Source: Jatrophihabitans sp035642535 (lineage in GTDB: Bacteria > Actinomycetota > Actinomycetes > Mycobacteriales > Jatrophihabitantaceae). Taken from it: a stretch of DNA of 64,000 nt. The notes below the pieces were generated by a model. It saw only the letters and a program-made list of their open reading frames with translations. It was not told the DNA's origin and did no database searches. How positions within the stretch are numbered: position 1 is the first letter of the stretch; the number at the start of each line of letters is the position of its first letter. The stretch spans positions 1 through 64,000 of the forward strand of contig DASQSE010000020.1 in assembly GCA_035642535.1 (NCBI GenBank), given 5' to 3'. Position numbers and translations under genes: made by a program. This document shows, in pieces, positions 52,291 through 61,205 of this stretch.

Positions 52291-52880
52291 CCGAGCCGCG
52301 ACGGCGCGGACGGCCGGGCCTCGATCGTGCGACGGTGCTCGAACGCAGCGTCGGGCTGTTGAACGAGCGTGGCTTCGACGGCACGAGCATGGACGACCTC
52401 GCCCGCCACCTCGGCATCAGCAAGTCGGCGATCTACCACCACGTGCCGAGCAAGGACGCCCTGCTCGGGCTGGCGCTCGACTATGCGTTGTCCGGCCTCG
52501 AAGCGGCTGCGGCCGACGTGCGCGCGATGGACGGGCGCGCCGTCGATCGGCTCGAATCGCTCGTCCGGCGCAGCGTCGCGGTGCTTGTCGAGCGCCTCCC
52601 CTACGTCACGCTGCTGCTGCGCGTGCACGGCAACAGCGCGGTGGAGCGCGAGGCGCTGACGCGCCGGCGCCGGCTCGACCGGTTCGCAGCCGACCTGGTG
52701 AACGACGCGGTCGGCGACCGCGACCTGCGCCCGGACGTCGATCCCGCAGTCACCGCGCGACTCCTGTTCGGCATGGTCAACTCGCTGACCGAATGGCTGC
52801 GCCCGGCGAGCGCGCACAGCGCCGACGAGGTGGCGCACGCCGTGGCGGCCGTCGCCTTCGAAGGCCTGCGCGCCGGCTGA
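52287..52880 (+). CDS. paaR: TetR-family repressor PaaR
   Basis: 197 residues. TetR helix-turn-helix at the N-terminus: RGRPGLDRATVLERSVGLLN, GFDGTSMDDLARHLGISKS and AIYHHVPSKDALLGLAL. The ligand domain is helical. In the paa cluster, coupled to paaI and next to the palindrome, so repression relieved by phenylacetyl-CoA is expected by family analogy. The 3' end faces paaK, 30 nt away. Confidence 0.92.
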   Translation: MTEPRRRGRPGLDRATVLERSVGLLNERGFDGTSMDDLARHLGISKSAIYHHVPSKDALLGLALDYALSGLEAAAADVRAMDGRAVDRLESLVRRSVAVLVERLPYVTLLLRVHGNSAVEREALTRRRRLDRFAADLVNDAVGDRDLRPDVDPAVTARLLFGMVNSLTEWLRPASAHSADEVAHAVAAVAFEGLRAG

Positions 52881-52910
52881 CGACGGCCCTCGCCACGCAC
52901 GGAAAGCGGG

Positions 52911-54218
52911 TCAGGACCGCGGCCGGTCGTCGATGATGCGGCGCATCTTGCCCACCGAACGCTCGATGGTTTCGGGCCCGGCCACCTCGACGGTGACCGA
53001 CACGCCGATCGCGCTCTTGACGTGCTCGGCGAGTTCACGGCCGGCCGCGCTGCCGTCCTCGGCGGACGCATCGGGGCGCCGCTCGACCCGTACGATCAGC
53101 TCGTCCAGCCGCCCGGGCTTCGTCAGCACGCACTGGAAATGCGGCGACAACGCGGGCGTGCGCAGGATGAGCTCCTCGATCTGGGTCGGAAACAGGTTCA
53201 CGCCGCGCAGGATCATCATGTCGTCGCTGCGGCCGGTGATCTTCTCCATCCGCCGCATCGACCGTGCGGTGCCGGGCAGCAGCCGGGTGAGATCGCGGGT
53301 GCGGTAGCGGATCACCGGCATCGCCTGCTTCGTCAGCGACGTGAACACCAGCTCGCCCAGCTCCCCGTCGGGCAGCACCTCGCCGCTGGCCGGGTCGACG
53401 ACCTCCGGATAGAAGTGGTCCTCCCAGATGTGCAGCCCGTCCTTGGTCTCGACGCACTCCTGCGAGACGCCCGGGCCCATCACCTCCGACAATCCGTAGA
53501 TGTCGACGGCGTGCATGTCGAGGCGCTGCTCGAGCTCGGCGCGCATGTCGTTCGTCCACGGCTCGGCGCCGAAGATGCCGACCGCGAGCGAGCACGACCT
53601 GGGCTCGAGGCCCTGCCGCACCATCTCGTCGACGATCGCGAGCATGTACGACGGCGTCACCATGATCACGTCCGGCTCGAAGTCGCGGATCAGGGTGACC
53701 TGCCGTTCGGTCATCCCGCCGGAGACCGGGATGACGGTGCAGCCCAGCGCCTCGGCGCCGTAGTGCGCGCCCAGCCCGCCGGTGAACAGCCCGTACCCGT
53801 ACGCGACGTGCACTGTGTCGCCGGGCCGTCCCCCGGCGGCCCGGATCGAGCGGGCCATGACCACAGACCAGGTGCGCAGGTCATCGGCGGTGTAGCCGAC
53901 GACCGTGGGCCGGCCCGTCGTCCCGGACGAGGCGTGCACTCTCGCGATCTGCGCCTGCGGCACCGCGAACATCCCGAACGGGTAGTTGTCGCGCAGGTCG
54001 GCCTTCGTCGTGAAGGGCAGCCGGGCGAGGTCGTCGAGGGACCGGACGTCCGACGGATGGGCGCCCGCGTCCTCGAATGCGCGCCGGTAGTGGCCGACGT
54101 GGTCGTAGGCGTGCTGCACCGACCACCGCAGGCGTTCGAGCTGTAGCTCGCGAAGTTCGTCCACCGACACCCGCTCGATGGGATCGAGCTCCTCCGGTCG
54201 CGGCGCGCGATCCTGCAT
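52911..54218 (-). CDS. paaK: Phenylacetate-CoA ligase
   Basis: 435 residues. Adenylating enzyme: VHASSGTTGRPTVVGYTADD (P-loop), SLAVGIFGAEPWTNDMRAEL, VDIYGLSEVMGPGVSQECVE and YRTRDLTRLLPGTARSMRRM. Activates phenylacetate with ATP and CoA. Minus strand, convergent with paaR and divergent from the CorA gene. Confidence 0.97.
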   Translation of the reverse strand: MQDRAPRPEELDPIERVSVDELRELQLERLRWSVQHAYDHVGHYRRAFEDAGAHPSDVRSLDDLARLPFTTKADLRDNYPFGMFAVPQAQIARVHASSGTTGRPTVVGYTADDLRTWSVVMARSIRAAGGRPGDTVHVAYGYGLFTGGLGAHYGAEALGCTVIPVSGGMTERQVTLIRDFEPDVIMVTPSYMLAIVDEMVRQGLEPRSCSLAVGIFGAEPWTNDMRAELEQRLDMHAVDIYGLSEVMGPGVSQECVETKDGLHIWEDHFYPEVVDPASGEVLPDGELGELVFTSLTKQAMPVIRYRTRDLTRLLPGTARSMRRMEKITGRSDDMMILRGVNLFPTQIEELILRTPALSPHFQCVLTKPGRLDELIVRVERRPDASAEDGSAAGRELAEHVKSAIGVSVTVEVAGPETIERSVGKMRRIIDDRPRS

Positions 54219-54253
54219 GGGTTGGAAGCTACCGCGCGGCTATCGTTCGGGAC

Positions 54254-55384
54254 ATGGCAGACCGTCGGCACTTGCCGTCGCCGGTGAGCCTCATCCGGCG
54301 ACGTCCGCGGCGCAAGGGCGCCGAACCCGCGGCTGCGGAGTCGGCGCCGCCGCAGGCGGCCCGCTCGGGCCTGGTCGACGCGGCGGTATATCGAGACGGC
54401 ATTCGGCAGGCCTCGACGCCGACGCTCAGCGAGACGTTCACGGTGCTGCGCGAGCACGAGGGCGGCTTGGCGTGGATCGGGCTGTACCGCCCGGATGCGA
54501 AGGAGCTGGACTCGCTCGCCGCGGAGTTCGACCTGCATCCGCTCGCCATCGAGGACGCGATCACCGCGCACCAGCGGCCGAAGCTGGAGCGCTACGACAA
54601 GACGCTTTTCGTGGTCCTGCGCGCCGCGCGCTATCTCGACGACGTCGAAGAAGTCGAGTTCGGCGAGCTGCACGTGTTCATCGGCGAGGACTTCGTGGTC
54701 ACCGTCCGGCACGCCGAGTCGCCCGACCTCTCGGTGGTGCGCAAGCGGCTCGAGAACGATCCGGCGCTGCTCGCGCTCGGCACCGAGTCGGTGCTCTACG
54801 CGATCCTCGACGCCGTCGTCGACGGCTACCTGCCGGTCGTCGCCGGGATCGAGAACGACGTGGACGAGATCGAGACAGAGGTGTTCGGCGGCGATCCGCG
54901 AGTGTCGCGGCGCATCTACGAGCTCTCTCGCGAGGTCGTCGACTTCGAGCGGGCGGCGGCCCCGCTGAACGGGATGCTCACTGCGCTGGAGGCCGGCTTC
55001 GACAAGTACGGCGTGGACGAGGAACTGCGCCGGGCACTGCGTGACGTCGCCGACCACGTCACCGAGGTCAACGAACGCGTGGCAAGCCTGCGCGTGCTGT
55101 TACGCGACATCCTGCAGGTCAACTCGATCCTCGTCGCGCAGCGGCAGAACGAGGAGATGACCGCGCTCAGCCGGACGAGCAACGTGCAGAACGACGAGGT
55201 CAAGAGGATCTCGGCGTGGGCGGCGATCCTGTTCGCCCCAACCCTGGTCGGGACGATCTACGGGATGAACTTCCAGCACATGCCCGAGCTCGACTGGCGG
55301 CTCGGCTACCCGTTCGCGGTGGCGCTGATGCTGATGGTCAGCGTGGTCCTGTACTTCGTGTTCAAGCGGCGCGGCTGGATCTGA
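54254..55384 (+). CDS. corA: CorA-family magnesium/cobalt transporter
   Basis: 376 residues from ATG 54254, 7 nt after TATCGT (leaderless type). Long cytosolic domain with LFVVLRAARYLDDVEEVEFG, coiled helices (ENDVDEIETEVFGGDPRVS), and two C-terminal helices: ISAWAAILFAPTLVGTIYGMN with the YGMNF selectivity motif, then FAVALMLMVSVVLYFVFKR. Pentameric Mg2+ channel. Confidence 0.95.
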   Translation: MADRRHLPSPVSLIRRRPRRKGAEPAAAESAPPQAARSGLVDAAVYRDGIRQASTPTLSETFTVLREHEGGLAWIGLYRPDAKELDSLAAEFDLHPLAIEDAITAHQRPKLERYDKTLFVVLRAARYLDDVEEVEFGELHVFIGEDFVVTVRHAESPDLSVVRKRLENDPALLALGTESVLYAILDAVVDGYLPVVAGIENDVDEIETEVFGGDPRVSRRIYELSREVVDFERAAAPLNGMLTALEAGFDKYGVDEELRRALRDVADHVTEVNERVASLRVLLRDILQVNSILVAQRQNEEMTALSRTSNVQNDEVKRISAWAAILFAPTLVGTIYGMNFQHMPELDWRLGYPFAVALMLMVSVVLYFVFKRRGWI

Positions 55385-55429
55385 CGCGCTAATTGGCGAG
55401 CTGCCAACAGCCTTGCTACGGTCCTGGAC

Positions 55430-56269
55430 GTGGGTGTCATCGAGACGGCCCGGCCGCGGGTGCAGCCGCACTGCTGCCCGATCGTCATCGACGGCATCGG
55501 CGGACTGCTCGCGGGTCCGGCGAACGTGATCATGCAACTTGCCCTCGCTCCGGTCGGCTGCGGCGTCGTCGAGAGCAAGGTCGAGAGAGGCCAGGTCACC
55601 AAGCACCCGCTGAAGCGGTTCCGGACGACGTTCACCTACATCTCGGTCGCACTGCTCGGCACCGATGCGGAGCGTGCGCGCTATCGCGAGGCGGTCAACC
55701 GCTCGCACCGACTCGTCCGCTCCGATGCCGGCAGCCCGGTGAAGTACAACGCGTTCGACCCGCAGTTGCAGCTGTGGGTGGCAGCCTGCCTCTACTTCGG
55801 GACAGTGGACTTCATCGAGAAGCTGCACGGGCCGATGTCCGAGGCGCAGGCCGATGCGCTGTACGCATTCGCAGCCCGGTACGGCACCACCTTGCAGGTT
55901 CCGCCCGATCTCTGGCCGCCGGATCGGCCGGCGTTCGCGCGCTACTGGGACGCAACGGTCGCGACGCTGACGATCGACGATCCGGTACGCGAATACCTGC
56001 TCGCGGTGACGACTCGGGAGAGCTTCCCCTGGTTGCTGCGCGGCAGCCCGCGCTTCAATCTCTGGATCACGAGCGGCTTCCTCCCGCCGCGCTTGCGCGA
56101 GCAGATGCGGTTGCCGTGGAGCGAGGCGGATCAGCGGCGCTTCGAGAGGCTGCTGCGCCGCATCGGCGCGGTGCAGCGGCGGCTGCCGCGGGCCGTGCGC
56201 CAGTTCCCGTTCAACTGGTTCCTGCTGGATCTTCGGCTGCGCATCCGCCTGCACCGACGGCTGGTGTGA
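55430..56269 (+). CDS. Oxygenase MpaB family (DUF2236) protein
   Basis: 279 residues from GTG 55430, 7 nt after TACGGT (leaderless type). GGLLAGPANVIMQLALAPVG at the N-terminus, HPLKRFRTTFTYISVALLG, YREAVNRSHRLVRSDAGSPV and ALYAFAARYGTTL fit MpaB/latex-clearing-like proteins, which bind heme b. Possible His ligand in NRSHRLV. Substrate unknown. Confidence 0.85.
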   Translation: MGVIETARPRVQPHCCPIVIDGIGGLLAGPANVIMQLALAPVGCGVVESKVERGQVTKHPLKRFRTTFTYISVALLGTDAERARYREAVNRSHRLVRSDAGSPVKYNAFDPQLQLWVAACLYFGTVDFIEKLHGPMSEAQADALYAFAARYGTTLQVPPDLWPPDRPAFARYWDATVATLTIDDPVREYLLAVTTRESFPWLLRGSPRFNLWITSGFLPPRLREQMRLPWSEADQRRFERLLRRIGAVQRRLPRAVRQFPFNWFLLDLRLRIRLHRRLV

Positions 56270-56326
56270 CAAGCAGGTCCGGGTACGGTTCCGAAGTCTG
56301 CTTGATTCGGTTGCGAGGGTCGCGTC

Positions 56327-56878
56327 GTGATTATCGATTACCTACTGTCGAAGGACGGCCTGCGCCTCGACCAAGTCGACGTCTCGCTGCACGGGGTGCG
56401 CCTCGGCCGCGACGCATCCGGCTTCGTCGTGCAGACTGCGGACGAGATCCACGGCACCCTGCAGGTCACGCTCGTGGACCTCTCCGCCGCGATCGCTCGA
56501 CCCGAGGTCGTCGATCAACTCCTGCTCGGCGTCCCGGGCATCGCCCGGCCGGAACTCAACTTCGCCAACGGCGACAACGGCGGCATTCGCATCGTCGGCA
56601 GCGTCGAGGCGCTCGGCCGGCGGATCCCGATCACGCTCACGACCCAGGTCCGCGTCGCCAACGATCGGTTCATCGTCTCGCCCGCGCGGCTCGAGGGGCT
56701 GCCGCTGATCGGGACCTTCCCGATCCAGCTGCCGGATCTCGAGATCCCCGCCAACCTGCCGCTGGGCCTGCGGTTCACGAGCGTCACGACCGAACCCGGG
56801 GCGATCCTGCTGACGTTCGCCGGCCACGACGTGCGCTTCGCGCACGCGCCCGATGCGGCGCCGGAGAAGACGGCATAA
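56327..56878 (+). CDS. DUF2993 (LmeA-like) lipid-binding protein, no signal peptide
   Basis: 183 residues from GTG 56327. Body RLDQVDVSLHGVRLGRDASG, ELNFANGDNGGIRIVGSVEA, GRRIPITLTTQVRVANDRFI and LPLGLRFTSVTTEPGAILLT match DUF2993 endings. LmeA in mycobacteria is exported, but this protein has no signal and starts IIDYLLSKDGLR, so it would be cytosolic. Confidence 0.72.
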   Translation: MIIDYLLSKDGLRLDQVDVSLHGVRLGRDASGFVVQTADEIHGTLQVTLVDLSAAIARPEVVDQLLLGVPGIARPELNFANGDNGGIRIVGSVEALGRRIPITLTTQVRVANDRFIVSPARLEGLPLIGTFPIQLPDLEIPANLPLGLRFTSVTTEPGAILLTFAGHDVRFAHAPDAAPEKTA

Positions 56879-56894
56879 GTTTCGCGCGGCGCAA

Positions 56895-57743
56895 CTAGCC
56901 GACGCCGACCGCCTCCGGCAGCGCGTCCGGTTCGGCGAAGCCGCGCTGTACCCGCAGCCGATCCAGCGCGGCGTGCCAGGCCGTCCGCACGCCGTACACA
57001 CCCCACGCGCAGACGACCAGAATCGCGACCGCGACGATGCCGTCCAGCCACCAGTGATTGCCGGTCACGACGACGACGAGGAAGGTCGTCACCGCGTGCG
57101 CGGCGCCGAGGTAGCGCCAGCGGCTGGTACCGACGCGCCAGGCGTAGTAGCCGACGATCACCGCCCAGGCGACGTGCACCGAAGGCATCGCCGAGAGCTG
57201 GTCGATCGGCAGCCCGGTGCTGTAGACGGACTGGTGCAGCTCCAACGCGGTGTCGACGATGCCCGGCATCATCCGGGGCGGCGCGACGGGCATGAGCTGG
57301 ACGAGCAGGCAGCCCAGGGTCGTCCACGCCATCACCTGGCGCACCGGACGGTACTGGTCGCGATGCCGGACGAACAACCAGATGAGGAAGGTCAGCATGA
57401 TCGTCATGTGCATCGAGGCGTAATACAGGTTGGCCGCCTCGACGACCTGCCGGTGGCCGAGCACCACGCTTTGCGTGCTCCTCTCGGAGGGCAGCGGGAG
57501 GTATCGCTCGAAATCCGCGATCCAGTGGGCGCGGTCCCTGGCCGCCTCGACCCCGCTCGTCACCGAGATCCGCCCGGCCAGCTGCCACACCCCGTACAGC
57601 ACGCCGATGACGGCCGTCTCGCGCGCAAACGCGCCGACCGCGCGGGTTACCCGGTTCTTGGACACGGCGAGCGCGCTGCCTCCGACAGCGAGCACGGCAG
57701 CGGCCTCGAACGCGTGCTGCCATGTCAGCCCCACCGTCTGCAC
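56895..57743 (-). CDS. PAP2-family (AUR1/IPT-like) membrane phosphotransferase
   Basis: 282 residues from GTG 57743, 6 nt after CATAGT (leaderless type). About six helices. Motifs VAPPRMMPGIVDT, LSAMPSVHVAWAVIVGYYAW and VTGNHWWLDGIVAVAIL give the Pro-Pro-Arg-Met, Ser-x-His and His-x3-Asp sets of the PAP2_3 family, found in inositol phosphotransferases and Ipt-type enzymes. A paralogue is at 62809-63783. Confidence 0.85.
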   Translation of the reverse strand: MQTVGLTWQHAFEAAAVLAVGGSALAVSKNRVTRAVGAFARETAVIGVLYGVWQLAGRISVTSGVEAARDRAHWIADFERYLPLPSERSTQSVVLGHRQVVEAANLYYASMHMTIMLTFLIWLFVRHRDQYRPVRQVMAWTTLGCLLVQLMPVAPPRMMPGIVDTALELHQSVYSTGLPIDQLSAMPSVHVAWAVIVGYYAWRVGTSRWRYLGAAHAVTTFLVVVVTGNHWWLDGIVAVAILVVCAWGVYGVRTAWHAALDRLRVQRGFAEPDALPEAVGVG

Positions 57744-57777
57744 CCCATGACTATGCCGCAAACATAGGGTTACCGTC

Positions 57778-59049
57778 GTGGGGATTCGCGCGGGCGTCGT
57801 CGTCACCGGAACCGAGGTGCTCACCGGCCGGGTCGCCGACCGGAACGGCCCGTGGCTGGCCGAGCAGCTGCGAGAGCTCGGCGTCGACATCGCGCAGATC
57901 GTCGTCGTCGGCGACCGCCCCGACGACGTGCACGCTTCGCTCGGCTTCCTCACCGGCATGGGTCTCGACCTCGTCATCACCTCCGGCGGTCTGGGGCCGA
58001 CCGCCGACGACCTGACGGCGGAGATCGTCGCCGCGTTTCAGGGCCGTTCGACGAGCGTCGACACCGAGCTGGAGCGGCACATTGGCGACATCGTGGCGCG
58101 GCTGTCCGCCGGGCGTGGCTGGCGGTTGCGCCCGGAGGCGACGGCCGCCGGCACCCGCAAGCAAGCATTGGTACCCGACGGCGCGACCGTGATCCCGCCG
58201 ATCGGCACCGCGCCGGGGCTGATCGTGCCGCCCGGCGGCGGGCGCGACGGCCCGCCGGTCGTGGTGCTGCCCGGGCCGCCGCGCGAACTACAGGGGATGT
58301 GGCCGACGGTCGTGGCCGATCCGATCGTGCTCGCCGCGCTCACCGGCCGGCGCGAACTCCGGCAGCGCACCATCCGGCTCTGGGGCACCCCCGAGTCCGA
58401 GCTGGCGGCGACACTGCGCGAGCAGCAGGAGCAGCTGGCCGGGCTGGAGATCACCACGTGCCTGCGCGACGGCGAACTCGAGATCGTCACCCGCTACCGG
58501 CCTGAGGCGGAGGACGGATACGCGAGATTCGCCGCCGTGGTCGCCGAGGTGTACCAGGACACGATCTTCTCTGCGGACGGACGCACGATCGACGACATCG
58601 TCGCGGAAGCACTGGTGACCCGCGGTCTCACGATCGCCACCGCCGAGTCCTGCACCGGCGGGCTGCTCGCCGCCCGCCTGACCGACCGGCCGGGGTCGTC
58701 GGCGTACGTGCTCGGCGGGGTGACCAGCTACGCCAACGAGGCGAAGCAGGACCTACTCGGCGTCCCGGCGAACCTGATCGCGCAGGTCGGCGCGGTCAGC
58801 GCCGAGGTGGCGGAGGCGATGGCGAACGGGGTGCGCGCCCGGCTTGGCGCAGACGTCGGCGTCGGCATCACCGGCGTCGCCGGCCCGGACGGCGGCACGG
58901 AGGAGAAGCCGGTCGGCCTCGTGCACATCTGCGCGGTCAGTCCGCAGCGGACCGTCGCGCGCCGGATCATGCTGCCCGGCAACCGCGCCGAGATCCGCAA
59001 GCGCGCCGTCGTCGTGGCGATGCACATGCTCCGCGGGCTAATCGGATAG
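57778..59049 (+). CDS. cinA: CinA family nicotinamide-nucleotide amidase
   Basis: 423 residues from GTG 57778, 7 nt after TAGGGT (leaderless type). N-terminal molybdopterin-binding-like domain: GVVVTGTEVLTGRVADRNGP, ITSGGLGPTADDLTAEIVAA; C-terminal CinA amidase: TIATAESCTGGLLAARLTDR, VLGGVTSYANEAKQDLLGV and GVGITGVAGPDGGTEEKPVG. Deamidates NMN in the pyridine nucleotide cycle. Confidence 0.95.
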   Translation: MGIRAGVVVTGTEVLTGRVADRNGPWLAEQLRELGVDIAQIVVVGDRPDDVHASLGFLTGMGLDLVITSGGLGPTADDLTAEIVAAFQGRSTSVDTELERHIGDIVARLSAGRGWRLRPEATAAGTRKQALVPDGATVIPPIGTAPGLIVPPGGGRDGPPVVVLPGPPRELQGMWPTVVADPIVLAALTGRRELRQRTIRLWGTPESELAATLREQQEQLAGLEITTCLRDGELEIVTRYRPEAEDGYARFAAVVAEVYQDTIFSADGRTIDDIVAEALVTRGLTIATAESCTGGLLAARLTDRPGSSAYVLGGVTSYANEAKQDLLGVPANLIAQVGAVSAEVAEAMANGVRARLGADVGVGITGVAGPDGGTEEKPVGLVHICAVSPQRTVARRIMLPGNRAEIRKRAVVVAMHMLRGLIG

Positions 59050-59052
59050 GTG

Positions 59053-60063
59053 TCACGCCGCGACCGGTACGCCGTGCGCGGTGTCATCGGTGAGGATCTC
59101 GAACAGCGCCCGGCTCGGCGCGCGCAGCGTCTCCGTCCGCCCGGTACCGCGGTGGCGGACGGTGAGTTCGGCCGTTGCGATCTTCGTGTTGAGGCACTGC
59201 TTGAACCCACCCGGCGGGTTGCCGTAGCGCAGCGCGACGAACGCATCCCGCTCGGCGGTGATCCGCCCGGAGATGTGTACGGAGTCGGCCTCGGTGGCGA
59301 AGTCCCAGTGGAAATACCCGTAGCGCGCCTTCGCACGTAGTGCCTGCCGCAGCGACACCAGCGAGTACTCGGCGCCCGCATGCCGGAGCACGGCCGTCGT
59401 CGCCCACGGCGTGACGAGCGGACCTGCGACCCGCGCCTTCGCCGTCGCGATCTCGAGGAACGTGTCCGGGGCGCCGGCAAATCCGGCGACCTGCCCGAAC
59501 GCGTAGCGATGCGTGTGCTGGCTGCCCCAGTTGTGGTTCTGGCTGCCCGTCCAGCCGTCGACGTCGATCGCACGGCCGGCGACGACGTAGCGACCGGAGA
59601 AGCGCGCGAGCGGCAGCGCCACCAGGCTCTTCGCCTTCGGGAAGCCGCCGGCGTAGAGCTTGGGCGGCAGCAGCAGGACGGGCGCGGCGTCGCCCGTGTA
59701 CGTCAGCTCCCAGCTGAGATCACCGGCCGCGCCGGTCAGGCCGTCGGGGCCGAGGACCGCGCCGCCCACGCGCACCGCGAACCGGTCGCGCGCGAAATCG
59801 CAGTCGGCGATCGGGAACACCTGCTTCGCGGCGGCGTGTTGTCCGGTCTCGCCGTCGAATGCGACCGTCCACAGTTCGCCGACCGCGGCGTCAGGATCGC
59901 CGGCCGGGGCGAGGATCGTGTACCGGATCCAGAAGGCCAGCGGGCGCTCCGGATGGTTGGCGCGCTGGTAGAAGCTCTCGTAGTGCCCCGCCTGCTGACC
60001 CGGCTCGTAGACCGTGCGATTCAGCAGCCAACGATCGCGGAGGAGCCCCGGCCGCACATCCAT
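59053..60063 (-). CDS. CrtC/AttH-like lipocalin-type protein of unknown function
   Basis: 336 residues from ATG 60063. Contains RANHPERPLAFWIRYTILAP, GWTGSQNHNWGSQHTHRYAF, which is a strong motif of the hydroxyneurosporene-synthase/AttH superfamily, plus repeated beta strands and DGLTGAAGDLSWELTYTG. No signal peptide. Substrate unknown; no carotenoid gene is near. Converges with cinA (3 nt). Confidence 0.6.
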   Translation of the reverse strand: MDVRPGLLRDRWLLNRTVYEPGQQAGHYESFYQRANHPERPLAFWIRYTILAPAGDPDAAVGELWTVAFDGETGQHAAAKQVFPIADCDFARDRFAVRVGGAVLGPDGLTGAAGDLSWELTYTGDAAPVLLLPPKLYAGGFPKAKSLVALPLARFSGRYVVAGRAIDVDGWTGSQNHNWGSQHTHRYAFGQVAGFAGAPDTFLEIATAKARVAGPLVTPWATTAVLRHAGAEYSLVSLRQALRAKARYGYFHWDFATEADSVHISGRITAERDAFVALRYGNPPGGFKQCLNTKIATAELTVRHRGTGRTETLRAPSRALFEILTDDTAHGVPVAA

Positions 60064-60135
60064 GCGACGGGACCCTAGGTCACCCGGCACGCCGACGCAT
60101 TTGCGCATCCGGCGGCTGTTGAGTGTGATCGGGGC

Positions 60136-60351
60136 ATGGCGAATCACGTATACCGAGTCTCCGAGATCGTCGGCAGCTCCCCCGACAGCGTCCAGCAGGC
60201 CATCCGGAACGGCGTCGAGCGGGCCGCCCAAACGCTGCGCAACCTCGAGTGGTTCGAGGTGACGGAGATCCGCGGGCAGATCGCCGACGGCACTGTCGCA
60301 CACTTCCAGGTGGGGATGAAGGTCGGCTTCCGGCTCGAAGACGCGGGCTAG
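60136..60351 (+). CDS. Dodecin (flavin-binding)
   Basis: 71 residues from ATG 60136. HVYRVSEIVGSSPDSVQQAI, NGVERAAQTLRNLEWFEVTE and HFQVGMKVGFRLED are the complete dodecin fold, with the flavin-stacking Trp at LEWFEV. Stores riboflavin/FMN as a dodecamer. Stands alone on the plus strand, divergent from the CrtC-like gene. Confidence 0.95.
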   Translation: MANHVYRVSEIVGSSPDSVQQAIRNGVERAAQTLRNLEWFEVTEIRGQIADGTVAHFQVGMKVGFRLEDAG

Positions 60352-60358
60352 GCCGGTC

Positions 60359-61057
60359 CTAGGTCAGGGCGGCCGGGATCGCCAGTCCGGACTCGGCTGC
60401 CGTGCCGGCGCCCTCGCTCGGGTCGACGCCGAGCACCAGTCGTAGGTCCGCCACGGCGGCGTCCAGCCGATCCAGCGCGGAGTCGAGGATCTCGGCCGCC
60501 GGGGACTCGCTCGTCACCGATGCGCGGGCCCGTTCGATCCGCAACTGCACCGCGAACAGGTCCTGCAGCACGCCCGCGTGCGCGCGCTCCTCGATGCGGC
60601 GCCGCTCAGCAAGGGTCGCGAGTTCCTCGGCAGCGCCGCGGGCGGCCCGTTCGGCGAGCGTCCGCTCGCTGACGTCGACGATGACGGCGATGAATCCGAC
60701 CACCTCGCCGTGGAAGTGGTACGGCGTGTAGTCGATCTGCGCGCTGCGGATCTCTCCGGACGGCGTCTGAAGGACCCGCTCGAACACCTGCCGCTCACCG
60801 GCGAGCGCGCGCTGCATGAACGGCAGGTTGCCCTCGAACGCCACCTGCCCCAGCACGGCGAGCGCGTGCTGGCCGCGCATCTGCTCGGGTGTCACTCCGA
60901 ACCACTCGAAATAGGCGCGATTCGCGAACACATTGCAGAGATCACGGCCCCAGAAGCCGATGGCGCTTGGCACCGCGTCGAGCATCTGGGTGAGCGTCTC
61001 CGATCGATCTTCCGGCACGTCCCACGGCGAAGCGTCGTTCGTGTCGCTGCTCGTCAC
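60359..61057 (-). CDS. PAS-domain protein with degenerate histidine-kinase dimerisation region, no ATPase
   Basis: 232 residues from GTG 61057, with strong AGGAGGG 6 nt upstream. PAS fold: LTQMLDAVPSAIGFWGRDLC, NVFANRAYFEWFGVTPEQMR and VVGFIAVIVDVSERTLAERA. Then ERRRIEERAHAGVLQDLFAV, which resembles the HisKA_3 box RRIARDLHDGVLQ, with Ala-His-Ala-Gly around the His. The protein ends about 60 residues later without an HATPase domain. It may be a signal sensor acting through another kinase. Confidence 0.8.
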   Translation of the reverse strand: MTSSDTNDASPWDVPEDRSETLTQMLDAVPSAIGFWGRDLCNVFANRAYFEWFGVTPEQMRGQHALAVLGQVAFEGNLPFMQRALAGERQVFERVLQTPSGEIRSAQIDYTPYHFHGEVVGFIAVIVDVSERTLAERAARGAAEELATLAERRRIEERAHAGVLQDLFAVQLRIERARASVTSESPAAEILDSALDRLDAAVADLRLVLGVDPSEGAGTAAESGLAIPAALT

Positions 61058-61079
61058 GTCGCCCTCCTGCTCGCGACTC

Positions 61080-61173
61080 GGCACCCGAACCATGCGGGTG
61101 CCCCTCGATCATCCGGCCGGCCGCGCCCCGCGACGAGGTGCGAGTTGCCCCCGACATCGGGACTTCGGTCCCG
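61080..61173 (-). terminator. Two hairpins downstream of the zinc alcohol dehydrogenase
   Basis: GGCACCCG (61080-61087) with CGGGTGCC (61095-61102), and CGGGAC-TTCG-GTCCCG (61158-61173), a stem capped by a stable UUCG-type tetraloop on the plus strand. No T-run. They lie in the 148-nt gap between the PAS gene and the dehydrogenase stop (61206). Confidence 0.5.
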
Positions 61174-61205
61174 CGGCCCACAGTCCGTCGCTGAGGCGGC
61201 GGCGC

